From: Methanothrix harundinacea
Lineage (GTDB): Archaea > Halobacteriota > Methanosarcinia > Methanotrichales > Methanotrichaceae
DNA length: 64,000 nt
Direction: 5' to 3'
Assembly: GCA_002506535.1 (NCBI GenBank)
Contig: DAXT01000004.1
Coordinates: 1 to 64,000 of the forward strand
The notes below the pieces were generated by a model. The model saw only the letters and a list, made by a program, of their open reading frames with translations, searched no databases and was not told where the DNA came from. This document shows positions 23,140 to 31,657 of this stretch, one piece after another (within the stretch, counting starts at the first letter, position 1; each line of letters starts with the position of its first letter). The translations under genes and the position numbers were made by a program.

Positions 23140-25772
23140 GCACCCTCCTTTTTCAGGACCCGCTGGACTATCCTGTGGACGTTCTCGGGGCTGGCGTAAT
23201 CCCTCTTGGAGGCGTCGACCCCGTCCTCACCGTAGCTGAACTGGACGATGATCCCCCGCGTCTCCTTCACCGTCCCGTCGTACTGGACCTCCAGGTCCTG
23301 GAGGGCGTTGATCAGCCTCCTCTGGAGGTAGCCGCTCTGGGATGTTCTTATCGCCGTATCGACGAGCCCCTCCCTCCCGCCTATGGCGTGGAAAAAGAAC
23401 TCGGTAGGGTTCAACCCCTCTTTGTAGCTCGACTGGACGAAGCCGTGGGCTTCGGCACCCAGGTCCCCCCTCCGGAAGTGAGGGAGGGTCCTACCCTCGT
23501 AGCCTCGCCGGATCCGCTCGCCCCGGACGGACTGCTGCCCGACGCAGGCTGCCATCTGGGTCAGGTTCAGCATCGACCCTCGGGCTCCGCTCACCGCCAT
23601 CACCACGCCGCTGTTATCGATACCCAGGTAACGGCCGGCGATGGAGCCGGCGTTGTCCCTGGCCTTGCCGAGGGTCTGCATGATCCTCATCTCCAGGGTC
23701 TCGTCGAGGGTCCTCCCGGGTAGGGGCTCCAGCTCTCCGGCCTTGTAGGCGTCGATCAGCTTCGTCACGTTCTCCCTCGCCGCGTTCAGGACGTCCTCGA
23801 TCTGGTCCTCGGCATCTTTAGGGATGTCCTCGTCGTCTATCCCGAAGCTGAAGCCTGCCAGCATGATCCCCCGGATAGCCATCTGGGTCATGCCGTCGAT
23901 GAAGCCAGCCCCCACCGTCGGACCGTACTCCTTGATCACCCTGTCGGTGATCTTCCCCTTGAAGGCCCCCACCGCCGCGGCGTCGATGGTGCCTGTCAAT
24001 ATCTTCCCGTCGCGGATGACAACGTAGGCGTCGTCGTCGCAGGCCTCCCTCTTGCAGGAGTCGCAGTTTTTGCAGAAGGACGCCTTGAACTCCAGGTTGA
24101 GACCCCTGGGGAGGATGAGGCTGAAGATCTGCTTTCCGGTCCAGTAAGGCTCCCCCGCCTCGTTCCATCCCACAGGTTCAGGGATCTCCAGGTGGTGGAG
24201 CTTCTTCAAGACCTCCATCACCTCGAGGCGGCTGATCCTCCGATCGCCGTGGGTGAGGAGGAAGTTTCCTGTAACGTAATCGTGGATCCCTCCGATGATC
24301 GGCCCTCCGAACCGGGGAGAGAGGATATTCTCCTGGACCCTCATCAGGATCTCCGCCTCCGCCCTCGCCTCCTCGGTCTGGGGGACGTGAAGGTTCATCT
24401 CGTCCCCGTCGAAGTCGGCGTTGTAGGGAGGACAGACGGCGGGGTTGAGCCTGAAGGTCTTGTGAGGCATGACGATCACCCGGTGGGACATGATCGACAT
24501 CCGATGAAGGGACGGCTGCCGGTTGAAGAGGACTATATCCCCGTCCATAAGCTGGCGGTCTATCTTCCAGCCCGGCTCGAGCTGCTCTGCCACCTCTTCA
24601 GCGTTTCTGTCGGTGACCTTGACCCTTCTGCCGTCGGCCCTGGTGATGTAGTTGACCCCGGGGTGCTTATCCGAGCCCCTCCGGACGAAGTCTCGCATCA
24701 CCTCGATGTTCCTCGGGCTCACCACCAGGGGGACCGAGAGCTCCATGGCGATCTCCAGGGGGACGCCCACCTCGTTTATGCTGAGGTTGGGGTCCGGGGA
24801 GATGACGGTCCGAGCGCTGAAGTTCACCCTCTTCCCCGAGAGGCTCCCTCGGAACCTCCCTTCCTTCCCCTTCAGCCTCTGGGATAGGGTCTTCAACGGC
24901 CTGCCGCTTCGATGGCGGGCGGGGGGGACCCCCGAGACGGTGTTGTCGAGGAAGGTGGTGATGTGGTACTGGAGGAGCTCCCAGAGGTCCTCGATGATGA
25001 GCTGGGGGGCTCCAGCCTCCCGGTTCTCCTGGAACCTCTGGTTGATCCTGATTATGTCGACGAGCTTGTGGGTGAGGTCGTCCTCGCTCCTCTGGCCGCT
25101 CTCCAGGGTTATCGACGGCCTCATCGTCACCGGGGGCACCGGCAGGACGGTGAGGAGCATCCACTCAGGGCGGGCGGTATCGGGGTTCATCCCCATCACC
25201 TTGATGTCCTCGTCGGGGATCTTCTCGAACCGGTCCCTGATGTCCGAAGCGGTGAGCTTGTGCCCTTCCTCGACGTAGGCGAGGGGCCTCTCGAACTTGA
25301 TCTCCTGCTGGGGGGCGCTGCAGTAGGGGCAGACCTTGTGCTTGCGGGCCTCGGCGAAGACCTTGTTGACGATGTCGTCGGTCGTCTGGCCGAGGCGGAC
25401 GATGGTCTCGATCTGATCGATGTACATCCTCTTCTCGCCCTCGAGGAGCATCAGCCTCGAGCATTCCCTGCAGATCCCCCGGAGGATCTTCCTTATCAAT
25501 TTAGCGAATCCGACGTGGATGACGGGAGCTATCAGGTCTATATGGCCGAAGTGGCCAGGGCATTCACCGGGCCTTCCGCCGCAGGACCTGCACCGCAAAC
25601 CCGGGTCGATGACCCCGAGCCTCGGGTCCATCAGCCCCATCTCGATGGGGAACCCGTCGTCGTCGTAGGTGTCTGCGGTTATGATCTTCACCACGCTCAT
25701 CCTCCGGAACTCCTGGGGAGAGATGAGCCCAAAACTGATCTTGCCAATTCTCTTCGGGACGGTCATATTCAC
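23136..25772 (-). CDS. rpoA1: DNA-directed RNA polymerase subunit A'
   Basis: 878 residues, the N-terminal part of the largest subunit, carrying the catalytic YNADFDGDEMN motif (three Asp that bind Mg). Zinc-binding CRSCGGRPGECPGHFGHI is at the N-terminus, and a second Cys cluster (CKNCDSCKREACDDD) lies in the middle. GSRGSMLNLTQM-type sequence (SGARGSMLNL) precedes the C-terminal RGEKIRRGY-like region. Two bases separate it from rpoB1. Confidence 0.97.
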   Translation of the reverse strand: MNMTVPKRIGKISFGLISPQEFRRMSVVKIITADTYDDDGFPIEMGLMDPRLGVIDPGLRCRSCGGRPGECPGHFGHIDLIAPVIHVGFAKLIRKILRGICRECSRLMLLEGEKRMYIDQIETIVRLGQTTDDIVNKVFAEARKHKVCPYCSAPQQEIKFERPLAYVEEGHKLTASDIRDRFEKIPDEDIKVMGMNPDTARPEWMLLTVLPVPPVTMRPSITLESGQRSEDDLTHKLVDIIRINQRFQENREAGAPQLIIEDLWELLQYHITTFLDNTVSGVPPARHRSGRPLKTLSQRLKGKEGRFRGSLSGKRVNFSARTVISPDPNLSINEVGVPLEIAMELSVPLVVSPRNIEVMRDFVRRGSDKHPGVNYITRADGRRVKVTDRNAEEVAEQLEPGWKIDRQLMDGDIVLFNRQPSLHRMSIMSHRVIVMPHKTFRLNPAVCPPYNADFDGDEMNLHVPQTEEARAEAEILMRVQENILSPRFGGPIIGGIHDYVTGNFLLTHGDRRISRLEVMEVLKKLHHLEIPEPVGWNEAGEPYWTGKQIFSLILPRGLNLEFKASFCKNCDSCKREACDDDAYVVIRDGKILTGTIDAAAVGAFKGKITDRVIKEYGPTVGAGFIDGMTQMAIRGIMLAGFSFGIDDEDIPKDAEDQIEDVLNAARENVTKLIDAYKAGELEPLPGRTLDETLEMRIMQTLGKARDNAGSIAGRYLGIDNSGVVMAVSGARGSMLNLTQMAACVGQQSVRGERIRRGYEGRTLPHFRRGDLGAEAHGFVQSSYKEGLNPTEFFFHAIGGREGLVDTAIRTSQSGYLQRRLINALQDLEVQYDGTVKETRGIIVQFSYGEDGVDASKRDYASPENVHRIVQRVLKKEGA

Positions 25773-25774
25773 AC

Positions 25775-27589
25775 CTAAACCGCGTCCTCCAAAACCAGCC
25801 TCGGGGCGACGCCCAGAGACTTTATCTCGTCCAGCAAGAGCTTGAAGGCGTAGCTCATCTCCACGGGGTATATCTCGGTGTCCGAGCCGCAGACCGAACA
25901 GTAGTCGAGGTTCCTCCTCTTATCATGGATGGCGATCATGCCGCAGCGGCTGCAGACGAGCTCCGTCACCTTGTCGGACTCGTCGACGAGCCGCTCCTTC
26001 AGGGCTAAAGCCGCACCGTGGGCTATCAGGACATCCCTCTCCATCTCGCCGAACCGCAGGCCCCCTTCTCTCGCCCGCCCCTCCGTAGGCTGCCTTGTGA
26101 GGACCTGGACGGGTCCTCTCGACCTCGCGTGCATCTTTCCTGCCACCATATGGTAGAGCTTCTGGTAGAGGATCACCCCGACGAAGACGTCGGCCATGAT
26201 CTGATCTCCGTTGATCCCGTTGTACATCACCTCTCTACCGGTATGGGAGAAGCCGAACTTGGTGAGGGCCCCCCTCATATCGGTCTCCTCCTCCCCCAGG
26301 AAGGCGGTGGCGTCGACGAACCTCCCCTCGAGGGACCCCATCTTCCCCCCGATCATCTCCAGGACGTGGCCCACCGTCATCCGCGATGGGATGGCGTGGG
26401 GGTTGACGATAAGGTCGGGGACCTGGCCGGACTCGGTGAAGGGCATGTCCGCCTGAGGTACGATGAGGCCGATGACCCCCTTCTGGCCGTGGCGGGATGC
26501 GAACTTGTCCCCCAGCTCCGGAACCCTCTGGTCCCTCGTCTTCACCTTCGAGAGGCGGTTGCCGTTGGAGGACTCGGTGAGGATCACCGTGTCCACCACC
26601 CCCTTCTCGTTGGACCGCATGGTGACGGAGGTCTCCCGCCTCTGCTGCGGGGTGATCCCGAACTCCGTCGGCTCCTCCAGGAACCGGGGCGGCGACGTCT
26701 TGCCTATCAGGACGTCGTTTGCCGCCACCACGGCGTTGGGGTTGACGAGGCCGTCGTCGTCCAATTGTGAGTAGGCCTCCGTACCCCGGGCGCCCCGGAC
26801 CTCCATGTCGGGGATCTCGAACTTGTCCTCCTGACCCCCGGGGTACTTCCTCTCCTCCGCCTCCGAGACCCTGAAGAAGTGGCTCCGGCCAAGGCCCCTC
26901 TCGATGGAGCCCCGGTTGAGGATGAGGGCGTCCTCGATGTTGTACCCCTCGTAGACGAGGACGGCGACGACGAAGTTCTGGCCTGCGGGCCTCTCGTCGA
27001 AGCCTATGGCGTCGGCGGTCCTGGACCGGCAGAGGGCCCTCTGGGGGTAGTGGAGGTAGTGGCCCCGGGTGTCCGGCCGCAGCTTCGTATTGGCCATGGG
27101 GGTACCGAGGCACTGCTTGATCATCCCCGCCCCCATGGTGTTCCGGGGGCTGGCGTTGTGCTCGGGGTAGGGGACGAGGCCGGTGCAGATCCCCAGGATA
27201 AGGGAGGGGTCGACCTCCAGGTGGGTGTGGTCGGGGGTTATATCCGCCTCCTCCATCGCCACCAGGGCGTTCTCCTCCTCTTCGGCGTCGAGGTACTCGA
27301 CGAGCCCCTCCCTGACGAGATCGTCGAAGAGTATCTCGCCCCGCCGGAGCTTCTCGATATGCTCTTCTGTCACCAGAGGGGAGCCGTCCTCCGCCACGAC
27401 GAGGGGTCGCCTCGCCCTCCCGGAGTCGGTGTTGATCAGGATCTCGTTGGTCCTGGCGAAGAAGGAGACGTTGATCTGGTTGCTTATCTGGCCGGACCTG
27501 CGCAGCCGCCTCATCTGTTTTGCGAGCTTCGTGGGGTCGGAATGGGTCCCCACAAACTCCCCGTTGACAAATACCCTCGCGCTACTCAC
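25775..27589 (-). CDS. rpoB1: DNA-directed RNA polymerase subunit B'
   Basis: 604 residues, the C-terminal half of the second-largest subunit (split B'/B'' as in methanogens). Motifs: SPRNTMGAGMIKQ-like (ASPRNTMGAGMIKQCLG), NRGSIERGLGRS, KFASRHGQKGVIG, NPHAIPSRMTVGH and a C-terminal zinc site CSRCG...CSVCG. Its start overlaps the rpoB2 end by 8 bases. Confidence 0.97.
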   Translation of the reverse strand: MSSARVFVNGEFVGTHSDPTKLAKQMRRLRRSGQISNQINVSFFARTNEILINTDSGRARRPLVVAEDGSPLVTEEHIEKLRRGEILFDDLVREGLVEYLDAEEEENALVAMEEADITPDHTHLEVDPSLILGICTGLVPYPEHNASPRNTMGAGMIKQCLGTPMANTKLRPDTRGHYLHYPQRALCRSRTADAIGFDERPAGQNFVVAVLVYEGYNIEDALILNRGSIERGLGRSHFFRVSEAEERKYPGGQEDKFEIPDMEVRGARGTEAYSQLDDDGLVNPNAVVAANDVLIGKTSPPRFLEEPTEFGITPQQRRETSVTMRSNEKGVVDTVILTESSNGNRLSKVKTRDQRVPELGDKFASRHGQKGVIGLIVPQADMPFTESGQVPDLIVNPHAIPSRMTVGHVLEMIGGKMGSLEGRFVDATAFLGEEETDMRGALTKFGFSHTGREVMYNGINGDQIMADVFVGVILYQKLYHMVAGKMHARSRGPVQVLTRQPTEGRAREGGLRFGEMERDVLIAHGAALALKERLVDESDKVTELVCSRCGMIAIHDKRRNLDYCSVCGSDTEIYPVEMSYAFKLLLDEIKSLGVAPRLVLEDAV

Positions 27590-29072
27590 GGCGACCCACC
27601 ACCGGAACGACCTCCAGATCCAGAAGCATCTTCTTCACATCTCCGTAATCCTCGACCCCCGTCGAGAGCTCGACCCCCTGGGCGAAGTTCTTGACGAGGC
27701 CGCAGTTGGGCCCCTCGGGGGTCTCGCTGGGACAGATCCTCCCCCACTGGGTGGGGTGGAGGTCCCTCGCCTCGAAGTGGGGCTGGGACCGGGAGAGGGG
27801 AGATATGACCCGCCGGAGGTGGCTCAAGCTCGCCATGTAGTCGGTCCTGTCCAGGAGCTGGGAGACGCCTGTCCTGCCGCCGACCCAGTTTCCGGTGGCC
27901 AGGGGATGGATCATCCTCTCGGTGAGGACGTCGGCCCGGACGGTGGTGATGACGTTCAGCTCCCGGTTTCTCATGGACGCCCGCTCCAGCTGGTACTTGA
28001 TGTCCCGCGTCAGCCTGCTGAAGGCGACCCGGAAGAGATCTTCCATCAGGTCTCCGGATAGCTTCAACCTCTTGTTGGCGTAGTGGTCCTTGTCGTCCTC
28101 GCCCCTCTTGCCCAGGGCGAGCTCGAAGCAGGCCTCGGCCATCCTGGCGAGAAATAGGGCTTTGGCGAAACGGTCACCCTCGTCTACCCCTATGTGGGGG
28201 AGGAGGTAGCGGTCCAGGACGTAGGCAGCCCTCTTCTTCTGATACTCCTTCGCCTGGCCTGCGGCGACCCGCCCACCGATCTTCTCCAGCGCCTCCTCCT
28301 TGGTCGCCACCTCCGACTCCTCCAGGTTCTCGAGCATGAACTTTATGATCTCGGGGTTGTCGGAGACGGCCTGGACGATCTCCATATCCGTCTCCAGGCC
28401 CAGGGCCCTCGCCAGGGTGACGAAGTTGAGCCTTCCGCTGACCGAGGGGAAGGATACCTCCAGGATCGACCTTCTCCCCCGCTCGACTATCACCAGGGAC
28501 CGGTACCCCTGCCTCTGGGAGAAGACCTTCGCCACCTCGATGAAGTCGTCGTACCTCTGGTTGTACTCCACCAGGATCTTGTTGGGGGAGAGGTCCTCCA
28601 GGGTCATGATAACCCTCTCGGAGCCGTTGACGACGAAGTACCCGCCCGGGTCCAGGGGGTCCTCACCGAACTCGATCATCTCATCGCGAGATAAGCCGGA
28701 GAGGTTGCAGACCTGGGACATGATCATGATGGGGAGCATCCCTATCATCGCCTCCACCGGCTCCTTCTCCGTCTCCCCCTGGACTATCGTCATCTTCAGG
28801 CGGAGGGGGGAGGCGTAGGTGAGGTTACGAAGCCGCGCGTCGTTGGGGTAGAGCCGCTCCACGGAGCCGTCGGCCTCGGTGACCGTCGGCTTCTCCACCC
28901 GGATGGCTCCGAGCTTGACGTAGGTATCCTCTATATTCGTCTCGATGATCCTCACCTCGTTGATCACCTTCTGTAGGCCCGAATCTATGAAATCGTTGAA
29001 AGAGTTTATGTGATGGTGGACCAGCTTATCTTTCGTAAAATAGGCCTTGTATAGAACGTTTCTGTCCAGCAA
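27582..29072 (-). CDS. rpoB2: DNA-directed RNA polymerase subunit B''
   Basis: 496 residues, the N-terminal half of the second-largest subunit. Visible features are SFNDFIDSGLQKVI, NLSGLSRDEMIEFGEDPLDPGGYFVVNGSERVI, NKRLKLSGDLMEDLFR and the C-terminal LHPTQWGRICPSETPEGPNCGLVKNF. The start is TTG at 29072, preceded by AAGGT. It is 15 bases after the rpoH stop. Confidence 0.96.
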   Translation of the reverse strand: MLDRNVLYKAYFTKDKLVHHHINSFNDFIDSGLQKVINEVRIIETNIEDTYVKLGAIRVEKPTVTEADGSVERLYPNDARLRNLTYASPLRLKMTIVQGETEKEPVEAMIGMLPIMIMSQVCNLSGLSRDEMIEFGEDPLDPGGYFVVNGSERVIMTLEDLSPNKILVEYNQRYDDFIEVAKVFSQRQGYRSLVIVERGRRSILEVSFPSVSGRLNFVTLARALGLETDMEIVQAVSDNPEIIKFMLENLEESEVATKEEALEKIGGRVAAGQAKEYQKKRAAYVLDRYLLPHIGVDEGDRFAKALFLARMAEACFELALGKRGEDDKDHYANKRLKLSGDLMEDLFRVAFSRLTRDIKYQLERASMRNRELNVITTVRADVLTERMIHPLATGNWVGGRTGVSQLLDRTDYMASLSHLRRVISPLSRSQPHFEARDLHPTQWGRICPSETPEGPNCGLVKNFAQGVELSTGVEDYGDVKKMLLDLEVVPVVGRRE

Positions 29073-29087
29073 ACCTTAAAACACCCC

Positions 29088-29324
29088 TTAGTCGATTACC
29101 AGCCTGTAGAAGACCGATTCTCCGGACGTGGAGCTGTTCCTGATGATCTTCACCACGTCGCCCACCTTTCCCCCGATCTCCTTCACCACAGGATCGCTGA
29201 CCCGGATCTTTGGGAGATGAGCAGAATCCACGCCGTAGCTCTTCAGCACCTCATCCGACTCTTCAGGAGAGAGGAGGATGTGAGCCGGAACCAGACCGTG
29301 ATCCTGCAGCGCAAATTTTTTCAT
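29088..29324 (-). CDS. rpoH: DNA-directed RNA polymerase subunit H
   Basis: 78-residue RpoH (RPB5 C-terminal domain homologue). HGLVPAHILLSPEESDEVLKSYGV and LPKIRVSDPVVKEIGGKVGDVVKIIR are diagnostic. The start at 29324 (MKKFALQDHG) fits the family; a longer open frame reaches into tRNA-Lys and is not real. First protein gene of the polymerase operon, directly downstream of tRNA-Lys. Confidence 0.96.
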   Translation of the reverse strand: MKKFALQDHGLVPAHILLSPEESDEVLKSYGVDSAHLPKIRVSDPVVKEIGGKVGDVVKIIRNSSTSGESVFYRLVID

Positions 29325-29353
29325 GAAGCCACTTCCGAGAATTAAACGGTAAG

Positions 29354-29445
29354 CGGGCTCGAAGGGATTTGAACCCTCGACCACCTGGTATCTCCGTTTA
29401 AAAAACTTAAAAGCCAGACGCTCTGCCTAACTGAGCTACGAGCCC
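29354..29445 (-). tRNA. tRNA-Lys (anticodon TTT) with an 18-nt intron
   Basis: Minus-strand acceptor GGGCTCG/CGAGCCC, D-arm AGCTCAGTTAGGCAGAGC, anticodon loop CTTTTAA and T-arm GAGGG-TTCAAAT-CCCTT. The anticodon arm closes (TCTGG/CCAGG) only if 18 bases at 29390-29407 are removed, placing an intron at the canonical 37/38 site (boundaries ambiguous by about one base). No CCA is encoded (discriminator G, then CTT). It lies 29 bases before rpoH and is probably co-transcribed. Confidence 0.93.
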
Positions 29446-29515
29446 CCATGAGCAGATCAGCCCATACCACCGTCTAGGAGATGGTCATCCGACATAAAAC
29501 CTTTTCGGCTTGCGA

Positions 29516-30643
29516 TCATATCTTCCCCAGGACGATCGCCGCGATCTCGTCGCCGACCTGCGAGGTGGTGTTATTCCCGCCCATGTCGTAGGTTCTGACC
29601 TTCCCCCTCTTGATATTCGTCCCGATGGCTCTGACGACGTCTTCGGCCGCCGCCCGCTCGCCCAGATGCTCCAGGAGCATCGCCCCGGCCCAGATGGTGG
29701 CGATGGGGTTGACCTTGTTCATGCCTTTATATTTGGGGGCGGACCCGTGGATCGGCTCGAACATGCTCGTCCCCTCGGGGTTGATGTTCGCTCCGGGGGC
29801 AAGCCCCAGCCCCCCCTGGATCATGGCGCCCAGGTCGGTGATGATGTCGCCGAACATGTTGGGGGCGACGACGACGTCGAACCACTCGGGGTTCTTGACA
29901 AACCACATGGTGATGGCGTCGACGAAGTTATAGTCCGTCTCAACCTCGGGATAGCTGGCGCAGAGCGCCTCAAACTCCTCTCTCCAGAAACCGTAGATGT
30001 CGGAGAGGACGTTCGCCTTGTCGACGCTGGAGAGGTGCTTTCTCCTTTGCATGGCGAGGTCGAAGGCGTACTTTATCACCCTTCGGGTCCCCTCCTTCGA
30101 GATCATCCCTATCTGGTAGGCGATCTCTTCGCTATCGGACTCGACGTCGAGGCCGAACTTGACGGAATAGAGGTTCCTCTTCACCTCGAACTCCGACCGG
30201 CTCGTCCCCGCCTTCGACCGGCTACCGATCCCGATGTAGAAGTCCTCGGTATTCTCGCGAACGACGACAAAGTCGATATCCTCCGGCCCCTTATCTTTAA
30301 GGGGGGTCCAGACACCCTCCAGGAGCTTGACGGGACGGAGGTTGACGTACTGGTCGAAGTAGAACCGCATCGCCAGGAGGACCCCTTTCTCCAGGACCCC
30401 GGGCTTCACCCTCGGGTCGCCTATGGAGCCGAGGTAGATCGCCCTGTACCGCGAGAGCTCCTTCAGGGTATCCTCGCCCACCAGCTCTCCCGTCTCCAAG
30501 TAGTGGTCTGCCCCCAGGGAGTACGTCGTCCATTCGATATCAAAACCGTGCTTTTCCCCCGCGGCCTCCGCCACCTTCTGCCCCTCGGCCACGATCTCAG
30601 GTCCTATCCCATCCCCGGGAATAACGGGCACTTTGTACTTCAA
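29516..30643 (-). CDS. leuB: 3-isopropylmalate/isocitrate dehydrogenase family protein
   Basis: 375-residue beta-decarboxylating dehydrogenase: IPGDGIGPEIVAEG at the N-terminus, the substrate-binding VVVRENTEDFYIGIGSR loop, the VDAITMWFVKNPEWFDVVVAPNMFGDIITDLGA metal/NAD region and the EPIHGSAPKYKGMNKVNP nucleotide loop. Coupling to a LeuD-type small subunit (overlap 30640-30643) favours 3-isopropylmalate dehydrogenase in leucine synthesis. A homoisocitrate (coenzyme B) or tartrate/malate role cannot be excluded. The large isomerase subunit is not adjacent. Confidence 0.85.
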   Translation of the reverse strand: MKYKVPVIPGDGIGPEIVAEGQKVAEAAGEKHGFDIEWTTYSLGADHYLETGELVGEDTLKELSRYRAIYLGSIGDPRVKPGVLEKGVLLAMRFYFDQYVNLRPVKLLEGVWTPLKDKGPEDIDFVVVRENTEDFYIGIGSRSKAGTSRSEFEVKRNLYSVKFGLDVESDSEEIAYQIGMISKEGTRRVIKYAFDLAMQRRKHLSSVDKANVLSDIYGFWREEFEALCASYPEVETDYNFVDAITMWFVKNPEWFDVVVAPNMFGDIITDLGAMIQGGLGLAPGANINPEGTSMFEPIHGSAPKYKGMNKVNPIATIWAGAMLLEHLGERAAAEDVVRAIGTNIKRGKVRTYDMGGNNTTSQVGDEIAAIVLGKI

Positions 30644-31146
30644 GCAGACTTCACCATCCTCTTAGTATACTCTACAAGCCCCCCCGTCGCCACGATCTCC
30701 TGGAGGAAGGGCGGAAGCGGCGTCGTTCGATAAGACTCGGACCGGGATCGGTTGTATATTACTCCCTCGTCGGCGTCTATCTCGATGGAGTCTCCATCGC
30801 GGATCTTATCCGCCTCGGCGGAGACGAATAGGGGAAGACCTATGTTGATGGCGTTCCGGAAGAATATCCGGGCAAAGGAGGTGGCTACGACCGCCTCCAC
30901 CCCGGCGCCTTTGAGCCCCAGGGGGGCGTGCTCCCGGGAGGAGCCGCAGCCGAAGTTCCTCCCCGCCACCACTATATCTCCTTCTGCCACCTCTGTCGCG
31001 AACTCGGGCCGCACCCCTTCAAAGACGTGCTTTGCGAGGTCCTCAGGGTCGTTGATCACCAGGTAGCGTCCGGGTATGATGGCGTCGGTGTCGACGTCAT
31101 CTTCGAACTTCCAAGCTCTGCCTGCCAAAAGCCATCCCCCAACCAT
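30640..31146 (-). CDS. leuD: 3-isopropylmalate dehydratase small subunit
   Basis: About 168 residues of swivel-domain aconitase family: GRAWKFEDDVDTDAIIPGRYLV at the N-terminus, GRNFGCGSSREHAPLGLKGAGV and ARIFFRNAINIGLP. The specificity loop reads YLVI; to my knowledge the YLV- form is associated with isopropylmalate isomerase and YLRT with homoaconitase, so LeuD is favoured. Start choice is uncertain: an upstream TTG (31164), the ATG at 31146 or a nearby in-frame TTG. A TATA-like element (31174-31181) lies close upstream, implying a very short leader. Confidence 0.85.
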   Translation of the reverse strand: MVGGWLLAGRAWKFEDDVDTDAIIPGRYLVINDPEDLAKHVFEGVRPEFATEVAEGDIVVAGRNFGCGSSREHAPLGLKGAGVEAVVATSFARIFFRNAINIGLPLFVSAEADKIRDGDSIEIDADEGVIYNRSRSESYRTTPLPPFLQEIVATGGLVEYTKRMVKSA

Positions 31147-31164
31147 CAGTGGACTTTTTAGCAA

Positions 31165-31252
31165 AGTACCCGTACTATATTAAGGTGACCGTCCCGGTGG
31201 GCGAGACCGCACAATATATAGCCCTTGGGAGGGGAGAGGGAGTCTACATTTG
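31165..31252. promoter_or_regulatory. Divergent leuD / fwdD promoter region
   Basis: Minus strand TTAATATA (31174-31181) faces leuD; plus strand CAATATATA (about 31213-31221) faces fwdD, about 35 bases before its ATG. GGGAGGGGAGAGGGAG upstream of fwdD provides an SD. Confidence 0.5.
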
Positions 31253-31657
31253 ATGGTGATCATCTTGAAGGCGATAATGATCTCTGGACGGACCCTCGGC
31301 CAGGGTGCGAGCTTGGAGGCGAAGACGTCTCCCGAGTTCTTCAAGGCCACCTCCATATGCGCCCTTTCCGAATCGGACTACGACGACCTCGGCATATCCG
31401 GGGAGGCGAACGTCCTGGTGAGGACCGAGTTCGGAGAGGTCGTGGTATCGGCGAGGAAGGACGACGGCCTCCCGCCGGGGGTTATCTTCATACCGATGGG
31501 CCCCTGGGCCAACGCCGTGGTGGGGATGGATACCGGCGGATGCGGGACCCCCCTCTTCAAGGGGACAGAGGCCGAGGTGGAAGGGACGAAGATGCGGGTG
31601 AAGGATATTCAGGAGCTCTTCGCAGATCTGTTGAGGCGGGGTGGTGATAGGTCTTGA
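31253..31657 (+). CDS. fwdD: Formylmethanofuran dehydrogenase subunit D
   Basis: 134-residue molybdopterin-dinucleotide-binding subunit. A beta-barrel MoCo-binding domain is indicated by TSICALSESDYDDLGI and GVIFIPMGPWANAVVG. With FwdB it forms the tungsten/molybdenum active-site module. TTG at 31250 could also start. Its stop overlaps the fwdB start (TTGATA at 31654). Confidence 0.93.
   Translation: MVIILKAIMISGRTLGQGASLEAKTSPEFFKATSICALSESDYDDLGISGEANVLVRTEFGEVVVSARKDDGLPPGVIFIPMGPWANAVVGMDTGGCGTPLFKGTEAEVEGTKMRVKDIQELFADLLRRGGDRS

Noticed and set aside
29510..30733. 407-codon plus-strand frame
   Set aside because: Antisense to leuB with its intact family motifs; the predicted protein has shadow composition.
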